NCBI GenBank assembly: GCA_003439945.1
Contig: QVRM01001115.1
Coordinates: 124,001-188,000, forward strand
Length of the DNA: 64,000 bases
Source: Dermanyssus gallinae
Taxonomy: Eukaryota; Arthropoda; Arachnida; Mesostigmata; Dermanyssidae
Reading direction: 5' to 3'
Below, in pieces: positions 1 through 10,216 of the stretch (position 1 is its first letter; every line of letters starts with the position of its first letter). The position numbers were made by a program, and so were the translations under genes. The notes below the pieces were generated by a model. The model did not search any database. It was not told where the DNA came from and saw only the letters and a program-made list of their open reading frames with translations.

Positions 1-920
1 CTACTGAGTTAACATGCATGCTCTACCATCTCTCTCTCTCACTCTTCTTCCACTCCCTTGTGTCTCCTTTTTCCGATCATCCCATTTTCTCCCTACGTTT
101 TCGTTGCTCCAACGTTTTCACAGGTGCAGTGTAGGTGTCATGTAATAACGTGTCGACATCTCTTTGTACAGATGACGTTGTATGAAGTGTGTCGCGTGTC
201 GTCCGCAAACCACCTGACCGCGGATCGTACAGCGTATGCAGCGACACGTCGACAATGAATACACCTGCCGACAAATAAAGAGGCCCAGGGAAAGAGAAAG
301 CTCTCGGTCCTTATCGGTCGAAACAAGTCGGGTGGTTTCGCCAGCGGTCGGGTGGTTTCGCCAGCGGTCGCCTGGATGAGCGGCGTAACGGGATGCTGGA
401 CGGCCTGGCTAGTCATGAGGTTCTTGTTTGTCGTGCCCACCCCCCCCCCCCCCGGCTAACTACATACACATATGCACACTGCGAACAAACACAGCCACAC
501 ACACAAATACACACCTTACAAAGCCGCGCAATCATGTTTTCCTGCATTGAGGAGCAGCTCGAGCGTTTGCTGTTGTTTGACGCTCTAGCATGCATCGACA
601 GCACACCTCGTTATGGGCCGAATGCAGTAGTAGTCCTTGGGGAGCCTGATAGAGCCGTGCTGGAGGGCGTCCTCCCGGCGATCAGCTGTCCGGCCAGCCG
701 GAGTGTTATGCTGAACGACCACCTCAATATATGTGTGTGTGTGTGCAGAACTAACTAGTCCTGCGGATCTCATTCGTTTATATACATATAAGTATAACGT
801 CATCAAATCTGCAAATCTTGATTAGGAAAAATAGCTTCGAAGGTACATGCGTCACGCCTGGACTAAAAAGCGATCTTTTGCAGCACAGCACCGATTATCT
901 TCTCCACTCAGCCCTGTACA

Positions 921-923
<3 letters not shown>
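1..923. other. No recognisable gene; low-complexity flank
   Basis: The stretch holds short open frames with no recognisable domain. A 20-bp unit is repeated twice in tandem at 327-366. A run of about 15 C lies at 437-453, followed by a CA-rich stretch to about 515. I see no tRNA, repeat family member or coding exon that can be defended. Confidence 0.6.
327..366. repeat. Two-copy 20-bp tandem duplication
   Basis: The unit gtcgggtggtttcgccagcg occurs at 327-346 and again, identical, at 347-366. A partial third start (ggtcg) follows. It looks like a simple slippage or unequal-exchange duplication. Confidence 0.9.

Positions 924-961
<38 letters not shown>
924..961. repeat. (TA)n microsatellite followed by poly-T
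   Basis: An uninterrupted TA tract from 924 to about 951 runs into ten T residues. Confidence 0.95.
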
Positions 962-964
<3 letters not shown>

Positions 965-1372
965 TATAATATTACGTTTTTTGTGTACGAGCCATGTATG
1001 TCGTCGTTTGTCTGGCATCCAAACATTCATTTTGTAGACTTAGATCGAAAAACAAACAACAAACTCCGTCGCGAAAACATTGACCTGCGCCTAGTTAATA
1101 ATGAAAATAATAATAATAACAATGACAGCAAATCTTAATAACAACGATAACCACGTCAATGTTGGATAATACTGTTGGAGAGCAAATTTAAATAGCATCA
1201 CTTCTTGCTCTATTGGCACATATGTTTGTAAGTTAGAAGGAGTCAGACGATGCCCAGTACCAAAACGTATTGCACGAATTAATACTAAATAAAATGTGTG
1301 TAGTCATAGAACCGCACAACAAGAGGGCCTCGTATGCTTTTCTGTTTGGACTGCAATCACATGCAAAGAAAT

Positions 1373-1374
<2 letters not shown>

Positions 1375-1411
<37 letters not shown>

Positions 1412-1469
1412 TGAGCACTGCCGAGTGTGCAAACGTATTGTAAATGATAACTCAATCATCACAATATTT

Positions 1470-1514
<45 letters not shown>
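1375..1514 (+). repeat. TA-bordered ~61-bp core element, copy a
   Basis: (TA)n at 1375-1409 and again at 1471-1514 encloses a non-repetitive core at 1410-1470. The core begins ggtgagcactgccgagtg and ends atcatcacaatatttt. It matches the cores at 34840, 49268 and 56237 almost base for base. In this copy the inner hairpin arm is changed (ataactcaatcat instead of attaataaatcat). It has no terminal inverted repeats and no coding capacity. Confidence 0.85.
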
Positions 1515-1518
<4 letters not shown>

Positions 1519-2505
1519 GTGTGCGTAGCCCGTACAACCTGTTTACTCATCTCTCTAGCAAGCACTTTGGCGAACCACACATCGCCAGCACAGGTCCCTT
1601 GAGAACCATACCTGTATTCTTGCGCGTGCGTTCTACATAGACGGAGCTGGAGGCTTGCGCGAGCCAGCCGATTGCGAACAACAACAACTAACAGGCAGTG
1701 ATGGCATCAATGCTGATACCCCATCCCCCCCCCCCCCCATTGATGGCGCTGCCTTCTTAGCCTTCTCGGCTGACTGAGGTGTTCGGAGCGAGGACGTGGT
1801 GAAAGCGGGCGGCCAGCCTCGACCAGCAGCCACAATATTGTTGCCACGGTAGGCAGGGCAGCACGTCCAGTGCAGGTCGAGTGCATTCGGACCCCGTACG
1901 CTGCGACGGACGTGAAGGAAAGGGTGGCCTGGGGTGATTGTGTTGTTGTTGTTTCTGTTGATGTTGGAGTTCCTGTTGTTATTGTTGAGCCATTGACGGC
2001 CTGTCCCGTCAGGCCACTCGCTTGAGGAGTACTGGCTTAGTGGTGAACGTGTGAGTCCCGCGGCGGGTAGGAGGGTTGGGTTAGGAAAAAGGGGTGGGTC
2101 TGGTACAAGATGGTATTGTCGTGGTAGCAGCGGTTGTGGTGGTAGTAGTAGTAGCCGGGGGGGATTGGTAAGGTCGGCTGCGGCCGGTCTGTCCTTTGCG
2201 AACAAACAGCGAACAGTGAATAAATGAATGCATGAACGCCGTGACCGGCCGTCTGACAGTATTATCTTCGCCACTTCTATCGCCTTCAGCATTATTGTCA
2301 TTGTTGTTGTCGTCGTCGTCGTCGTCATCGTCGTTGTTGTGTTTCTCCTTGTCATCGGCATCTTCCACATTAAAGCCATCATCATACTCCCTATCAAGAT
2401 CATCCTAATTCATCATCAAAGGTAGCCGCATTGCAAGCCGTCTTAGTTAGCTAAACCCAGTGACAACAGGACACTGGCAATAAAAAATAATAATTATTAT
2501 AAAAA
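1515..2505. other. GC-rich, triplet-rich stretch without a supported gene
   Basis: It contains a C run at 1726-1738, GTT-type triplets at 1939-1985 and a GTC/GTT tract at about 2290-2342. Long minus-strand frames here are only low-complexity translations of the triplets (Thr, Asn and Leu runs). At 2480-2505 an A/T stretch containing aataataattattat immediately precedes retrotransposon copy 1. Confidence 0.6.
2303..2342. repeat. (GTC)n/(GTT)n triplet repeat
   Basis: Alternating GTT and GTC triplets, interrupted once by ATC. The same triplet type recurs in most GC-rich stretches of the window. Confidence 0.85.
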
Positions 2506-3195
2506 TCTGCGAGCCGTTTCAGTGCAAATTGTGCGGGGAGATGGTGGATTCCAGTGGCCTACACCCACTGAGTTGCCCGAAGAGCGCCGGAAGATCGTCC
2601 AGACATGCTGAACTAAACGGTGTGATCATAAGGTCCCTTAGGAAAGCCGGTATACCATCTACACTTGAACCGAGAGGTTTAGTGTCCGCTGGCGAAGAAA
2701 GACCTGATGGGGTGACCATTGCATTATGGTCACATGGAAAGTCCCTAGCTTGGGATGCAACGGTTTCGTGCAGAACCGCGGCTTCCTATTTACACCATAG
2801 CTCTGTTGAGCCGGGGTGGGTAGCAAAGGACGCGGACGCCAGAAAACGATTTAAATATGCTGGACTGGGAACAAGATATATTTTTGTGCCTATTGCCATG
2901 GAGACACTAGGACCAATCAGCGAGGGAACCGAAGCATTTCTCAAAGATTTGAGTAAGCGAATTCAGGAGGTCACGAACGACCGAAGAGAGGGTCAATTCT
3001 TGAGGCGAGCGTTGTCCTTGGCCGTTTGCAGAGGAAATGCGGCATCTATTTTAGACGCCATGGAGTGAACTAATCATTTAACAAAACATTGCAACAATAC
3101 GTTTAGACCTCACAACTGTAACATTGTTTAACATGTAATAAATACAAATATAAATATAAAAAAAAAAAAATAATAATAATAATAATAATAATATA
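2506..3195 (+). mobile_element. RLE-type non-LTR retrotransposon, copy 1 (3' fragment)
   Basis: This is a 5'-truncated copy corresponding to 9015-9670 of copy 3. It starts inside the CCHC motif region of the endonuclease. The coding frame stays open from 2508 to the TGA at 3066-3068, about 186 residues. It keeps the zinc motif, the PD...D pair and the KY motif, and the sequence is very close to copy 3. A short 3' UTR of about 70 bp follows. The tail at 3141-3195 is an A-rich tract that turns into (TAA)n. Copy 2 starts directly after that tail. An AT-rich stretch containing AAT/ATT repeats precedes the 5' break. The fragment lacks the RT and is dead on its own. Confidence 0.93.
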
Positions 3196-5210
3196 TAGCT
3201 TGTGGACTGACTTTGCGTAAAATGCTGCATAAATCGCAATGGCGAGAAATAAAAAGGCAATTTTGACAGCGATCTTGCCACATTAGGTTGGAGTGGCTGT
3301 TGAAGGCAGCACAGAAGCACTAGTACATGCTACACGCGCCCTCTTGGAGACTGAGGACCAAGTAAGGGTTCTAGTAAAACTTGATTTCTGCAATGCATTT
3401 AATACGTTAAGAAGGGACAGAATACTAGATGCAGTGATAAAAAAAGTCCAGTGCTTTTGCCTATGGTCTGGCAAAGCTACAGAGATCCTTCAGTCTTAAC
3501 CTGGGGCACAACTTCAACATTGCGTTCGGAAGCGGGCATTCAGCAGGGTGACCCGCTAGGGCCTGCTTTATTTAGTCTCGGTATATCAGATCTAGTATCG
3601 CAACTACAGAGCCCTTTCAACGTGTGGTATCTAGATGACGCCACGCTTGCCGGCCCTGCAAGTATCATCGCAACAGATTTAAGAAGAGTGCTGCAATTTG
3701 AAGAAGACGGGGGACTGACACTGAATGCTTCAAAATGTGAGATTACTGCTGTCGGGGGCTCACTTCAGGAGAGGGAGGAAGCAATTCAGACGATCACAGA
3801 AATACTTCCTGGTATCACGCGTGTAGAGCTAAACAACTTAGACGTTTTGGGGCCCCCATAAAGCAAGACGGAATTTCGCATACACTCTCTGTAAAAAAAG
3901 ATGCCTTTACCAAAATTCGTTCACGACTGACACGCTTGCATCGTCAGGCTGCGCTGTGCATTTGGAGATATAGTCTAGGGTCTTCAAGATTTAACTATAT
4001 ACTGCGTGCATGGTTTGCTTTACACTTCGACGCGCCCCGAAGAATTAACGGCGTATGATGACGTCAGCAGAGACATACTTAGTGAAGTTCTAAACGTAAA
4101 TTTAGAAGAGAACACCTGGCAGAGAGCAAGTCTTCTAGTACGTGAAGATGGTCTGGGAATAAGGGGTGCCACTGAGTAGCTCCTGTCTGCTACGCTGCTT
4201 CACTGGTCCAATTTGGTCCGGTGGCAGCTTCGTTAGTGGAGGAGGCAGTTCGACCACAAATAAGATATGAAACCAGTAAAGCACGGGACACTATTAGAAC
4301 CATGCTAGACCCGGGCCCTTTAGAAGAATATCCTAGCCAATATAACCTAGATAAGCTAAAAAGCAAAAAAAGAGCAGATTCATCTTAGACGAGCTTGTTT
4401 CCCGGAGAGACCGCGCCGTATTCTTAGCGGCACAAGATAACTTCAGTGGGGGTTGGCTTAAAGCCTTACCCTCACCTCAGCTCGGCACCATGCTGGATCC
4501 CAACTCTTTCCGCATGATGTCAGCATTTAGAATCGACGCTAGCGTCCGCGAGCCGTTTCAGTGCAAACTGTGTGGAGAGATGGTAGATTCCAGTGACCTA
4601 CACCCACTGAGTTGCCCGAAGAGCGCCGGTAGATCGTCCAGACATGCTGAACTAAACGGTGTGATCATAAGGTCCCTTAGGAAAGCCGGTATACCATCTA
4701 CACTTGAACCGAGAGGTTTAGTGTCCGCTGGCGAAGAAAGACGTGATGGGGTGACCATTATGCATTATGGTCACATGGGAAGTCCCTAGCTTGGGATGCA
4801 ACGGTTTCGTGCACAACCGCGGCTTCCTATTTACACCACAGCTCCGTTAAGCCGGGTGGGTAACAAAGCACGCGGACGCCTGAAAACAAGTTAAATATGC
4901 TGGACTGGAAACAATAATTTTTGTGCCTATCGCCATAGAGACACTAGGACCAATCAGCATCAGCAAAGGAACCGAATAATTTCTCAAAGATTTAAGAAGC
5001 GAATTCAGGAGGTCACAAGCGACCGAAAAGAGGGTCAATTCTTGAGGCAAGCGTTGTTCTTGGCCGTTTGCAGAAGGAACGCGGCATCTATTTTAGGCGC
5101 CATGGAGTGAACTAATTATTTAAAAAACTTTGCAATAATACGTTCAGACCTCAAAACTGTAACATTGTTTAACATGTAATAAATAATAATAATAATAATA
5201 ATAATAATAA
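3195..5210 (+). mobile_element. RLE-type non-LTR retrotransposon, copy 2 (5'-truncated, decayed)
   Basis: Copy 2 begins within the RT fingers region (equivalent to 7667 in copy 3) and runs to a (TAA)n tail at 5179-5210. It joins the tail of copy 1 without any spacer. The reading frame is broken by many small indels, for example near 3445, near 4170, near 4370 and at 4758 (an extra AT). YLDD is still encoded near 3631. The endonuclease proline of the PD motif reads as arginine near 4742. Decay is heavier than in copies 1 and 3, so this copy is probably older or has been under no selection for longer. It carries a 28-bp version of a stretch near 4010-4040 that is 21 bp long in copy 3. Confidence 0.93.
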
Positions 5211-5380
5211 GAAGCCTTTACCAAAATTCGTTCACGACTGACACGCTTGCATCGTCAGGCTGCGCTGTGCATTTGGAGATATAGCCTAGGGTCTTCAAGA
5301 TTTAACTATATACTGCGTGCATGTTTTGCTTTACACTTCGACGCGCCCCGAAGAATTAACGGCGTATGATGACGTCAGCA
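5211..5380 (+). pseudogene. Displaced ORF2 fragment at the 5' end of copy 3
   Basis: These 170 bases match the end of the RT region of the element (8375-8535 in copy 3). They then switch abruptly, after gatgacgtcagcag, to ORF1 sequence. At the variable site the fragment resembles copy 2 (ttgctttacacttcgacg), not copy 3, so it came from a sister lineage. It follows directly on the TAA tail of copy 2. The rest of that ORF2 is not found on the far side of copy 3. Template switching during reverse transcription, or a later deletion, could explain it. Confidence 0.85.
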
Positions 5381-6616
5381 GCTACACATATTCGGCGAAG
5401 AGTCGCTAATTTGGAAGCGTTTGCTGATCCCGAGATTATTTTTCAATGTCCGGATAACCCGTCCGCACTGAAGACCGTCAGCCTACTAAAAATATATAAT
5501 GAAATAAGGCAATCTTTGCCGGGAGCGCATGCGCGTATTACCGCGCAGGGAAAGCAAGCGATCCGTGTCAAAGAACCAACCCAGGTTGCAATTGCAAAAA
5601 CCCTGAAAATGGTTTGCGGGGTATCAATATCTCATTGTGAAGATACGTCAGCGTTCTGGGGACGAATCTCTGGTGTTAATCCCCAGTTTACCGAAGAAGA
5701 TCTGCTTGAATGTTTGAAAGATCAGGGTGTAAGCCAAGTAAAACGGGAAAAATTTGCTGTGGCCACACAGAACAATGAAGGCAAAACAACAAAAGGCTGG
5801 AAAAACTCCGCGAGGGTACGACTAAGATTCGATACCATGCCGGTCTCAGAGGTTACTATCGTCGACGAAATATTTAAAGTAACGTTATGTGCAGGGTCTC
5901 CTTTGCAATGTTTAAAATGCCATAAGTACGGACATAAGGCTACCGATTGTCAAAAACAAGGTGAACCTACGTGCAGAAGGTGCGGCCGCCCGGGACACCA
6001 ATTATGGGAATGCCATGATAAGGCCCGCTGTGTCAACTGTGGCGGGACCCATGCTTCCAACGATAACAACTGTGGTGTAAGACGAATATATTCCGAAGCA
6101 CAAAGAGTGAAGCTTTACGAAAAAGTATTCACACGTCTCCCCGTCAAGGACGATTTTCCTTCAATGGTTCAAGTCGTAGAGAAAAATAATAAAACCTCGA
6201 CAGATGGACAGAAGTCTTATGCTGATGCCGCACGACCTACAGCAACCAGGGGTCCTACACAAATAATGCACAAAGACGGTGAGACCGTGCTTTGTCACCT
6301 CCCCCCACCAAGATTTAGAAAAAGTGTGGACCAAAAGAAGCAAGCACAGAATAAACAACCGGAAAGACTGCAGCCGAAGTCTCAAGAAAAAACATTTAAA
6401 GGATCTTCAAACATCGTGAACGGAATTCTTCAGATATGGAAGATCTTTAAGCCCCTACTGTCTAAATGGCTAGAAGAGAACCAAGACTTTAATAGAGCAG
6501 TATATTTTCTTGAGTCGGAGGCAGGAAAGGCCTTTATTATAGCTGTCTTAGATGGCTCCAAAGAAGTGCCTTTGATTCAAACGGAAAACACGAGTATCGA
6601 TAAGAATCATACATAA
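5366..6616 (+). CDS. ORF1, gag-like nucleocapsid protein with three CCHC zinc knuckles
   Basis: An open frame of 416 codons. Three zinc knuckles are visible: C182-X2-C185-X4-H190-X4-C195, C203-X2-C206-X4-H211-X4-C216 and C222-X2-C225-X3-H229-X6-C236. Such proteins bind element RNA in the ribonucleoprotein particle of Jockey, I and R1-type LINEs. Residues 1-180 are a mixed region typical of the part upstream of gag knuckles; the C-terminal 180 residues are rich in Lys and Gln. The first ATG (5366) lies in sequence copied from inside ORF2, read in another frame, so the true N-terminus is probably missing and this start is accidental. The stop TAA (6614-6616) touches the ATG of ORF2. No nonsense codon or frameshift interrupts the remaining frame. 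Confidence 0.85.
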   Translation: MMTSAATHIRRRVANLEAFADPEIIFQCPDNPSALKTVSLLKIYNEIRQSLPGAHARITAQGKQAIRVKEPTQVAIAKTLKMVCGVSISHCEDTSAFWGRISGVNPQFTEEDLLECLKDQGVSQVKREKFAVATQNNEGKTTKGWKNSARVRLRFDTMPVSEVTIVDEIFKVTLCAGSPLQCLKCHKYGHKATDCQKQGEPTCRRCGRPGHQLWECHDKARCVNCGGTHASNDNNCGVRRIYSEAQRVKLYEKVFTRLPVKDDFPSMVQVVEKNNKTSTDGQKSYADAARPTATRGPTQIMHKDGETVLCHLPPPRFRKSVDQKKQAQNKQPERLQPKSQEKTFKGSSNIVNGILQIWKIFKPLLSKWLEENQDFNRAVYFLESEAGKAFIIAVLDGSKEVPLIQTENTSIDKNHT

Positions 6617-9577
6617 ATGACTTCACAACCATCCCATCCCGACGGATTCATAACAGATGAAGACTCTAGGCTGAACTCCCCACTATCCCAGACCCCTTAT
6701 ACCTGCACACACTGCGGTCGCGCCTTGAGAACCTCACAGGGCTTGCGGGCGCACATAACACGTCTACACCCCCCGGCATCCCTTCGCAATCAACATCTAA
6801 GACCCTTTCAACCACAACCGACTGACTCATCCAAAACGCCTTCTCCTCATCATACTTCTCCTATGGATTCCTCATTAGCCAACCCAGAGACACTGGCTCA
6901 GACCTTAGCGCAGGCCCGTCAAGATCTCAAAATTGCCAGGGTCATACCTCGGGGAGCGAGAGAAGCCTGCGCCGCAGCTTTCGCAAAGGCGTTGAATAAT
7001 TTCAACTCAAAGCTGGATCTTGAAAGCTGGAATAGTCTAATGTCTGCTCCATCTTTAATGCTGGCCTTACCGCATAGAAAAAATCATGAAGCCACACTAA
7101 CCAGAATAATCAAAGACAATGTGTCAGTGCTCGAACAAAAGAGTCTGGAAAGTCTTCTGCAGACAGTTCCAAAGGCCCCAATTAATAGACTAGACGGCTT
7201 AGCTGGAGACCGGCAGAGCGTGTCTATAGCTGAAAGAAAACTAGCCGAGGGCGATGTACGCTCTGCCGCTAGAGCCCTGCTGTCGTCAGACACATTTGCA
7301 CCACGTAACTCTCGCACAGAGCGTGAATTAGGAAACAAACACCCGCCACCACCGGCCGTCTGCCAGGAGCGCTTAGCAACCTTCGAACAACCTACAGTTG
7401 GATACTGCGAGAGCGTCGAAAATTCGGCGATCTTAGAGGCAATTCGCTCATTCCCTGTTGCAAGCGGAGCCGGACTGGATGGACTGCGGCCACGTCATCT
7501 GCGTGACATGTTGGATCAAACTGTTCCTTCGTCAGAGCGCCTGCTAAATTATCTGAGCATTTTCTTGGGCAGAGTGTTAAACGGCACATTACCTAAATTT
7601 TGTCTACCAGTATTTTATGGTGCAAATCTTACAGCTCTCAAGAAAAAAGACAACTCAATAAGACCCATAGCTTGTGGACTGACTCTGCGCAGGATTGCTG
7701 CAAAGATAGCAATGGCGAGAAATAAAAAGACAATTTTGACAGCAATTCTGCCACATCAGGTTGGAGTGGCTGTCAAAGGCGGCGCAGAAGCACTAGTACA
7801 TGCTACACGTGCCCTCTTAGAGACTGAGGACCAAGTAAAGGTTCTGGTGAAACTTGATTTCTGCAATGCATTTAATACGTTAAGAAGAGACCGGATACTA
7901 GACGCAGTGATGGATAAAAGTCCAGAGCTTTTGCCTATGGTCTGGCAAAGTTACAGAGATCCTTCACTCTTAACCTGGGGCACAACTTCAACATTGCGTT
8001 CGGAAGCGGGCATTCAGCAGGGTGACCCGCTAGGGCCTGCTCTATTTAGTCTCGGTATATCAGATTTAGTATCGCAACTACAGAGCCCTTTTAACGTATG
8101 GTATCTAGATGACGCCACGCTTGCCGGCCCTGCAAGTATCATCGCAACAGATTTAAGAAGAGTGCTGCAGTTTGAAGAAGACGGGGGACTGACACTGAAT
8201 GCCGCAAAATGTGAGATTACTGCTGTCGGGGGCTCACCTCAGGAGAGGGAGGAAGCAATTCACAAGATCACAGAAATACTCCCAGGCATCACGCGTGTAG
8301 AGCTAAACAACTTAGAAGTTTTGGGGGCCCCCGTAAAGCAAGACGGAATATTGCATACACTCTCTGAGAAAAAAGAAGCCCTTACCAAAATTCGTCCACG
8401 ACTGACACGCTTGCATCCTCAGGCTGCGCTGTGCATTTGGAGATATAGCCTAGGGTCTTAAAGATTTAACTATATACTGCGTGCATGCCCTGCTTTGACG
8501 TGCCCCGAAGAATTGACGGCGTATGATGACGTCAGCAGAGACATACTTAGTGAAGTCCTAAACGTAAATTTAGAAGAGAACACCTGGCAGAGAGCAAGTC
8601 TTCCGATACGTGAAGGTGGTCTGGGAATAAGGAGTGCCACTGACCTAGCTCCGGTCTGCTACGCTGCTTCACTGGTGCAGTTCGGTCCGGTGGCAGCTTC
8701 GTTAGTGGAAGAGGCAGTTCGACCACAAATAAGATATGAAACCAGTAAAGCACGGGACACTATTAGAACCATGCTAGACCCAGGCCCTTTAGAAGAATAT
8801 CCTAGCCAATATAACCTAGATGAGCTCAAAAGTAAAAAAAAGAGCAGAGAAATCTTAGACGAGCTTGTTTCCCGGAGAGACCGCGCTGTATTCTTAGCGG
8901 CACAAGATAACTTCAGTGGGGGTTGGCTTAAGGCCTTACCCTCGCCTCAGCTCGGCACCATGCTGGATCCCAACTCTTTCCGCATGATGTCAGCACTTAG
9001 AATCGGCGCTAGCGTCTGCGAGCCGTTTCAGTGCAAACTGTGCGGGGAGATGGTGGATTCCAGTGGCCTACACCCACTGAGTTGCCCGAAGAGCGCCGGT
9101 AGATCGTCCAGACATGCTGAACTGAACGGTGTGATCATAAGGTCCCTTAGGAAAGCCGGTATACCATCTACACTTGAACCGAGAGGTTTAGTGTCCGCTG
9201 GCGAAGAAAGACCTGATGGGGTGACCATTGCATTATGGTCACATGGAAAGTCCCTAGCTTGGGATGCAACGGTTTCGTGCACAACCGCGGCTTCCTATTT
9301 ACACCACAGCTCTGTTGAGCCGGGGTGGGTAGCAAAGCACGCAGACGCCAGAAAACGGTTTAAATATGCTGGACTGGAAACAAGATATATTTTTGTGCCT
9401 ATCGCCATGGAGACACTAGGACCAATCAGCAAGGGAACCGAAGCATTTCTCAAAGATTTGAGTAAGCGAATTCAGGAAGTTACGAACGACCGAAGAGAGG
9501 GTCAATTCTTGAGGCAAGCATTGTCCTTGGCCGTTTGCAGAGGAAACGCGGCATCTCTTTTAGGCGCCATGGAGTGA
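6617..9577 (+). pseudogene. ORF2, reverse transcriptase with restriction-like endonuclease, one nonsense codon
   Basis: One frame of 986 codons, interrupted only by TAA at 8459-8461 (codon 615). The sister copies have TCA there, so this is a single C-to-A change. Domains in order: a C2H2 finger (C30-X2-C33-X12-H46-X4-H51), RT with motif A around D414 (KLDFCNAF) and catalytic Y496-L-D-D499, a thumb with GGLGI at 667-671, a zinc motif C806-X2-C809-X9-H819-X3-C823, and an RLE nuclease with P866-D867-X15-D883 and K916-Y917. The enzyme would nick the target and reverse transcribe element RNA from the nick. YLDD replaces the more common YADD. The ATG follows the ORF1 stop with no gap, which suggests reinitiation. 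As it stands the product would lose the thumb and nuclease. Confidence 0.93.
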
Positions 9578-9672
9578 ACTAATTATTTAAAAAACTTTGC
9601 AATAATACGTTCAGACCTCTCAACTGTAACATCGTTTAACATGTAATAATAATAATAATAATAATAATAACA

Positions 9673-9731
<59 letters not shown>
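9578..9731. repeat. Copy 3 3' UTR and tail-to-tail (TAA)n/(TTA)n junction
   Basis: After the ORF2 stop come about 65 bp of 3' UTR shared with copies 1 and 2, then (TAA)n to about 9669. The sequence then flips to about twenty ATT/TTA triplets up to 9731. Read on the minus strand, that second half is the TAA tail of the decayed minus-strand element that follows. Together the two halves form a long inverted microsatellite that could fold into a hairpin. Confidence 0.88.
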
Positions 9732-9734
<3 letters not shown>

Positions 9735-10216
9735 TTTTGTTATCAAAGCTAACCGGTAATTTTACAGATTAAACTCCTTATAAATGCATCCGTTATTATT
9801 GCAATCTCACGGTCGACTCATACAAAAATGTATTATATCCTGTTTTCATTCAGCTATGTTAGCACTTTGGAGTGTTACAATTGTCTCCGCATGAACGTGT
9901 ACTCACGGGTTCTCTAACCCAGGATTAGCCCAGTTCAACAATGTGCCCCGAACAGATGCTGCGTTTTTTCGTTGAATGTCAAGTGACAGCCTCTGACGCA
10001 AAAATTCCGATGCCCTCGAGTCTCCCGTGGAAAGGTTAAGGCATCTGCCTACGCGCTGAATCAAATTCAGTGTAAGCGGGCCTGGTCCTCCCATTGTTTC
10101 AAACGCCAACGGATACAATTGGTGCGGGTAATTAACGTCAGAGTATTTTCTACATTTGTTAGCTTCTGCTAACCTGGACGCATGGTCTGCCTGGTCCGCT
10201 CCTGCACCGACCATCG
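9674..10216 (-). mobile_element. Decayed RLE-type retrotransposon, minus-strand relic A (3' end)
   Basis: The minus strand encodes about 103 residues (10214-9903) that align with the end of the nuclease domain of copy 3. Matching pieces are KCRKYSD for KRFKYAG, AFETMGGPGP for AMETLGPI, and SEFLRQRLSLDIQRKNAASV for the FLRQALSLAVCRGNAAS region. The zinc motif and PD pair are missing because the copy is 5'-truncated. About 170 bp of 3' UTR and a TAA tail (9731 down to 9674) follow. The sequence is clearly a different, diverged family member rather than a copy of the plus-strand elements. Confidence 0.8.

Larger units (their letters stand above)
5211..9670 (+). mobile_element. RLE-type non-LTR retrotransposon, copy 3 (nearly full length)
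   Basis: This is the most complete copy. It consists of a displaced ORF2 fragment (5211-5380), ORF1 (to 6616), ORF2 (6617-9577), a 3' UTR of about 65 bp and a (TAA)n tail from about 9643 to 9669. It has no LTRs, and the 3' tail is a TAA microsatellite rather than poly-A. The RLE endonuclease and the N-terminal C2H2 finger place it with the R2/R4/NeSL-type non-LTR elements, which use target-primed reverse transcription. A separate gag-like ORF1 is unusual in those groups. I cannot fix the clade without a tree. The 5' end is chimeric, so the native promoter and 5' UTR are not visible. Confidence 0.92.

Noticed and set aside
1405..1420. Donor-like ATAG|GTGAGC
   Set aside because: It is the start of the TA-bordered core element, and the other copies read GGCGAGC, so it is not a splice site.
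1633..2403. Long minus-strand open frame of 256 codons
   Set aside because: It reads Thr, Asn and Leu runs from triplet repeats, and other frames are equally open. There is no domain.
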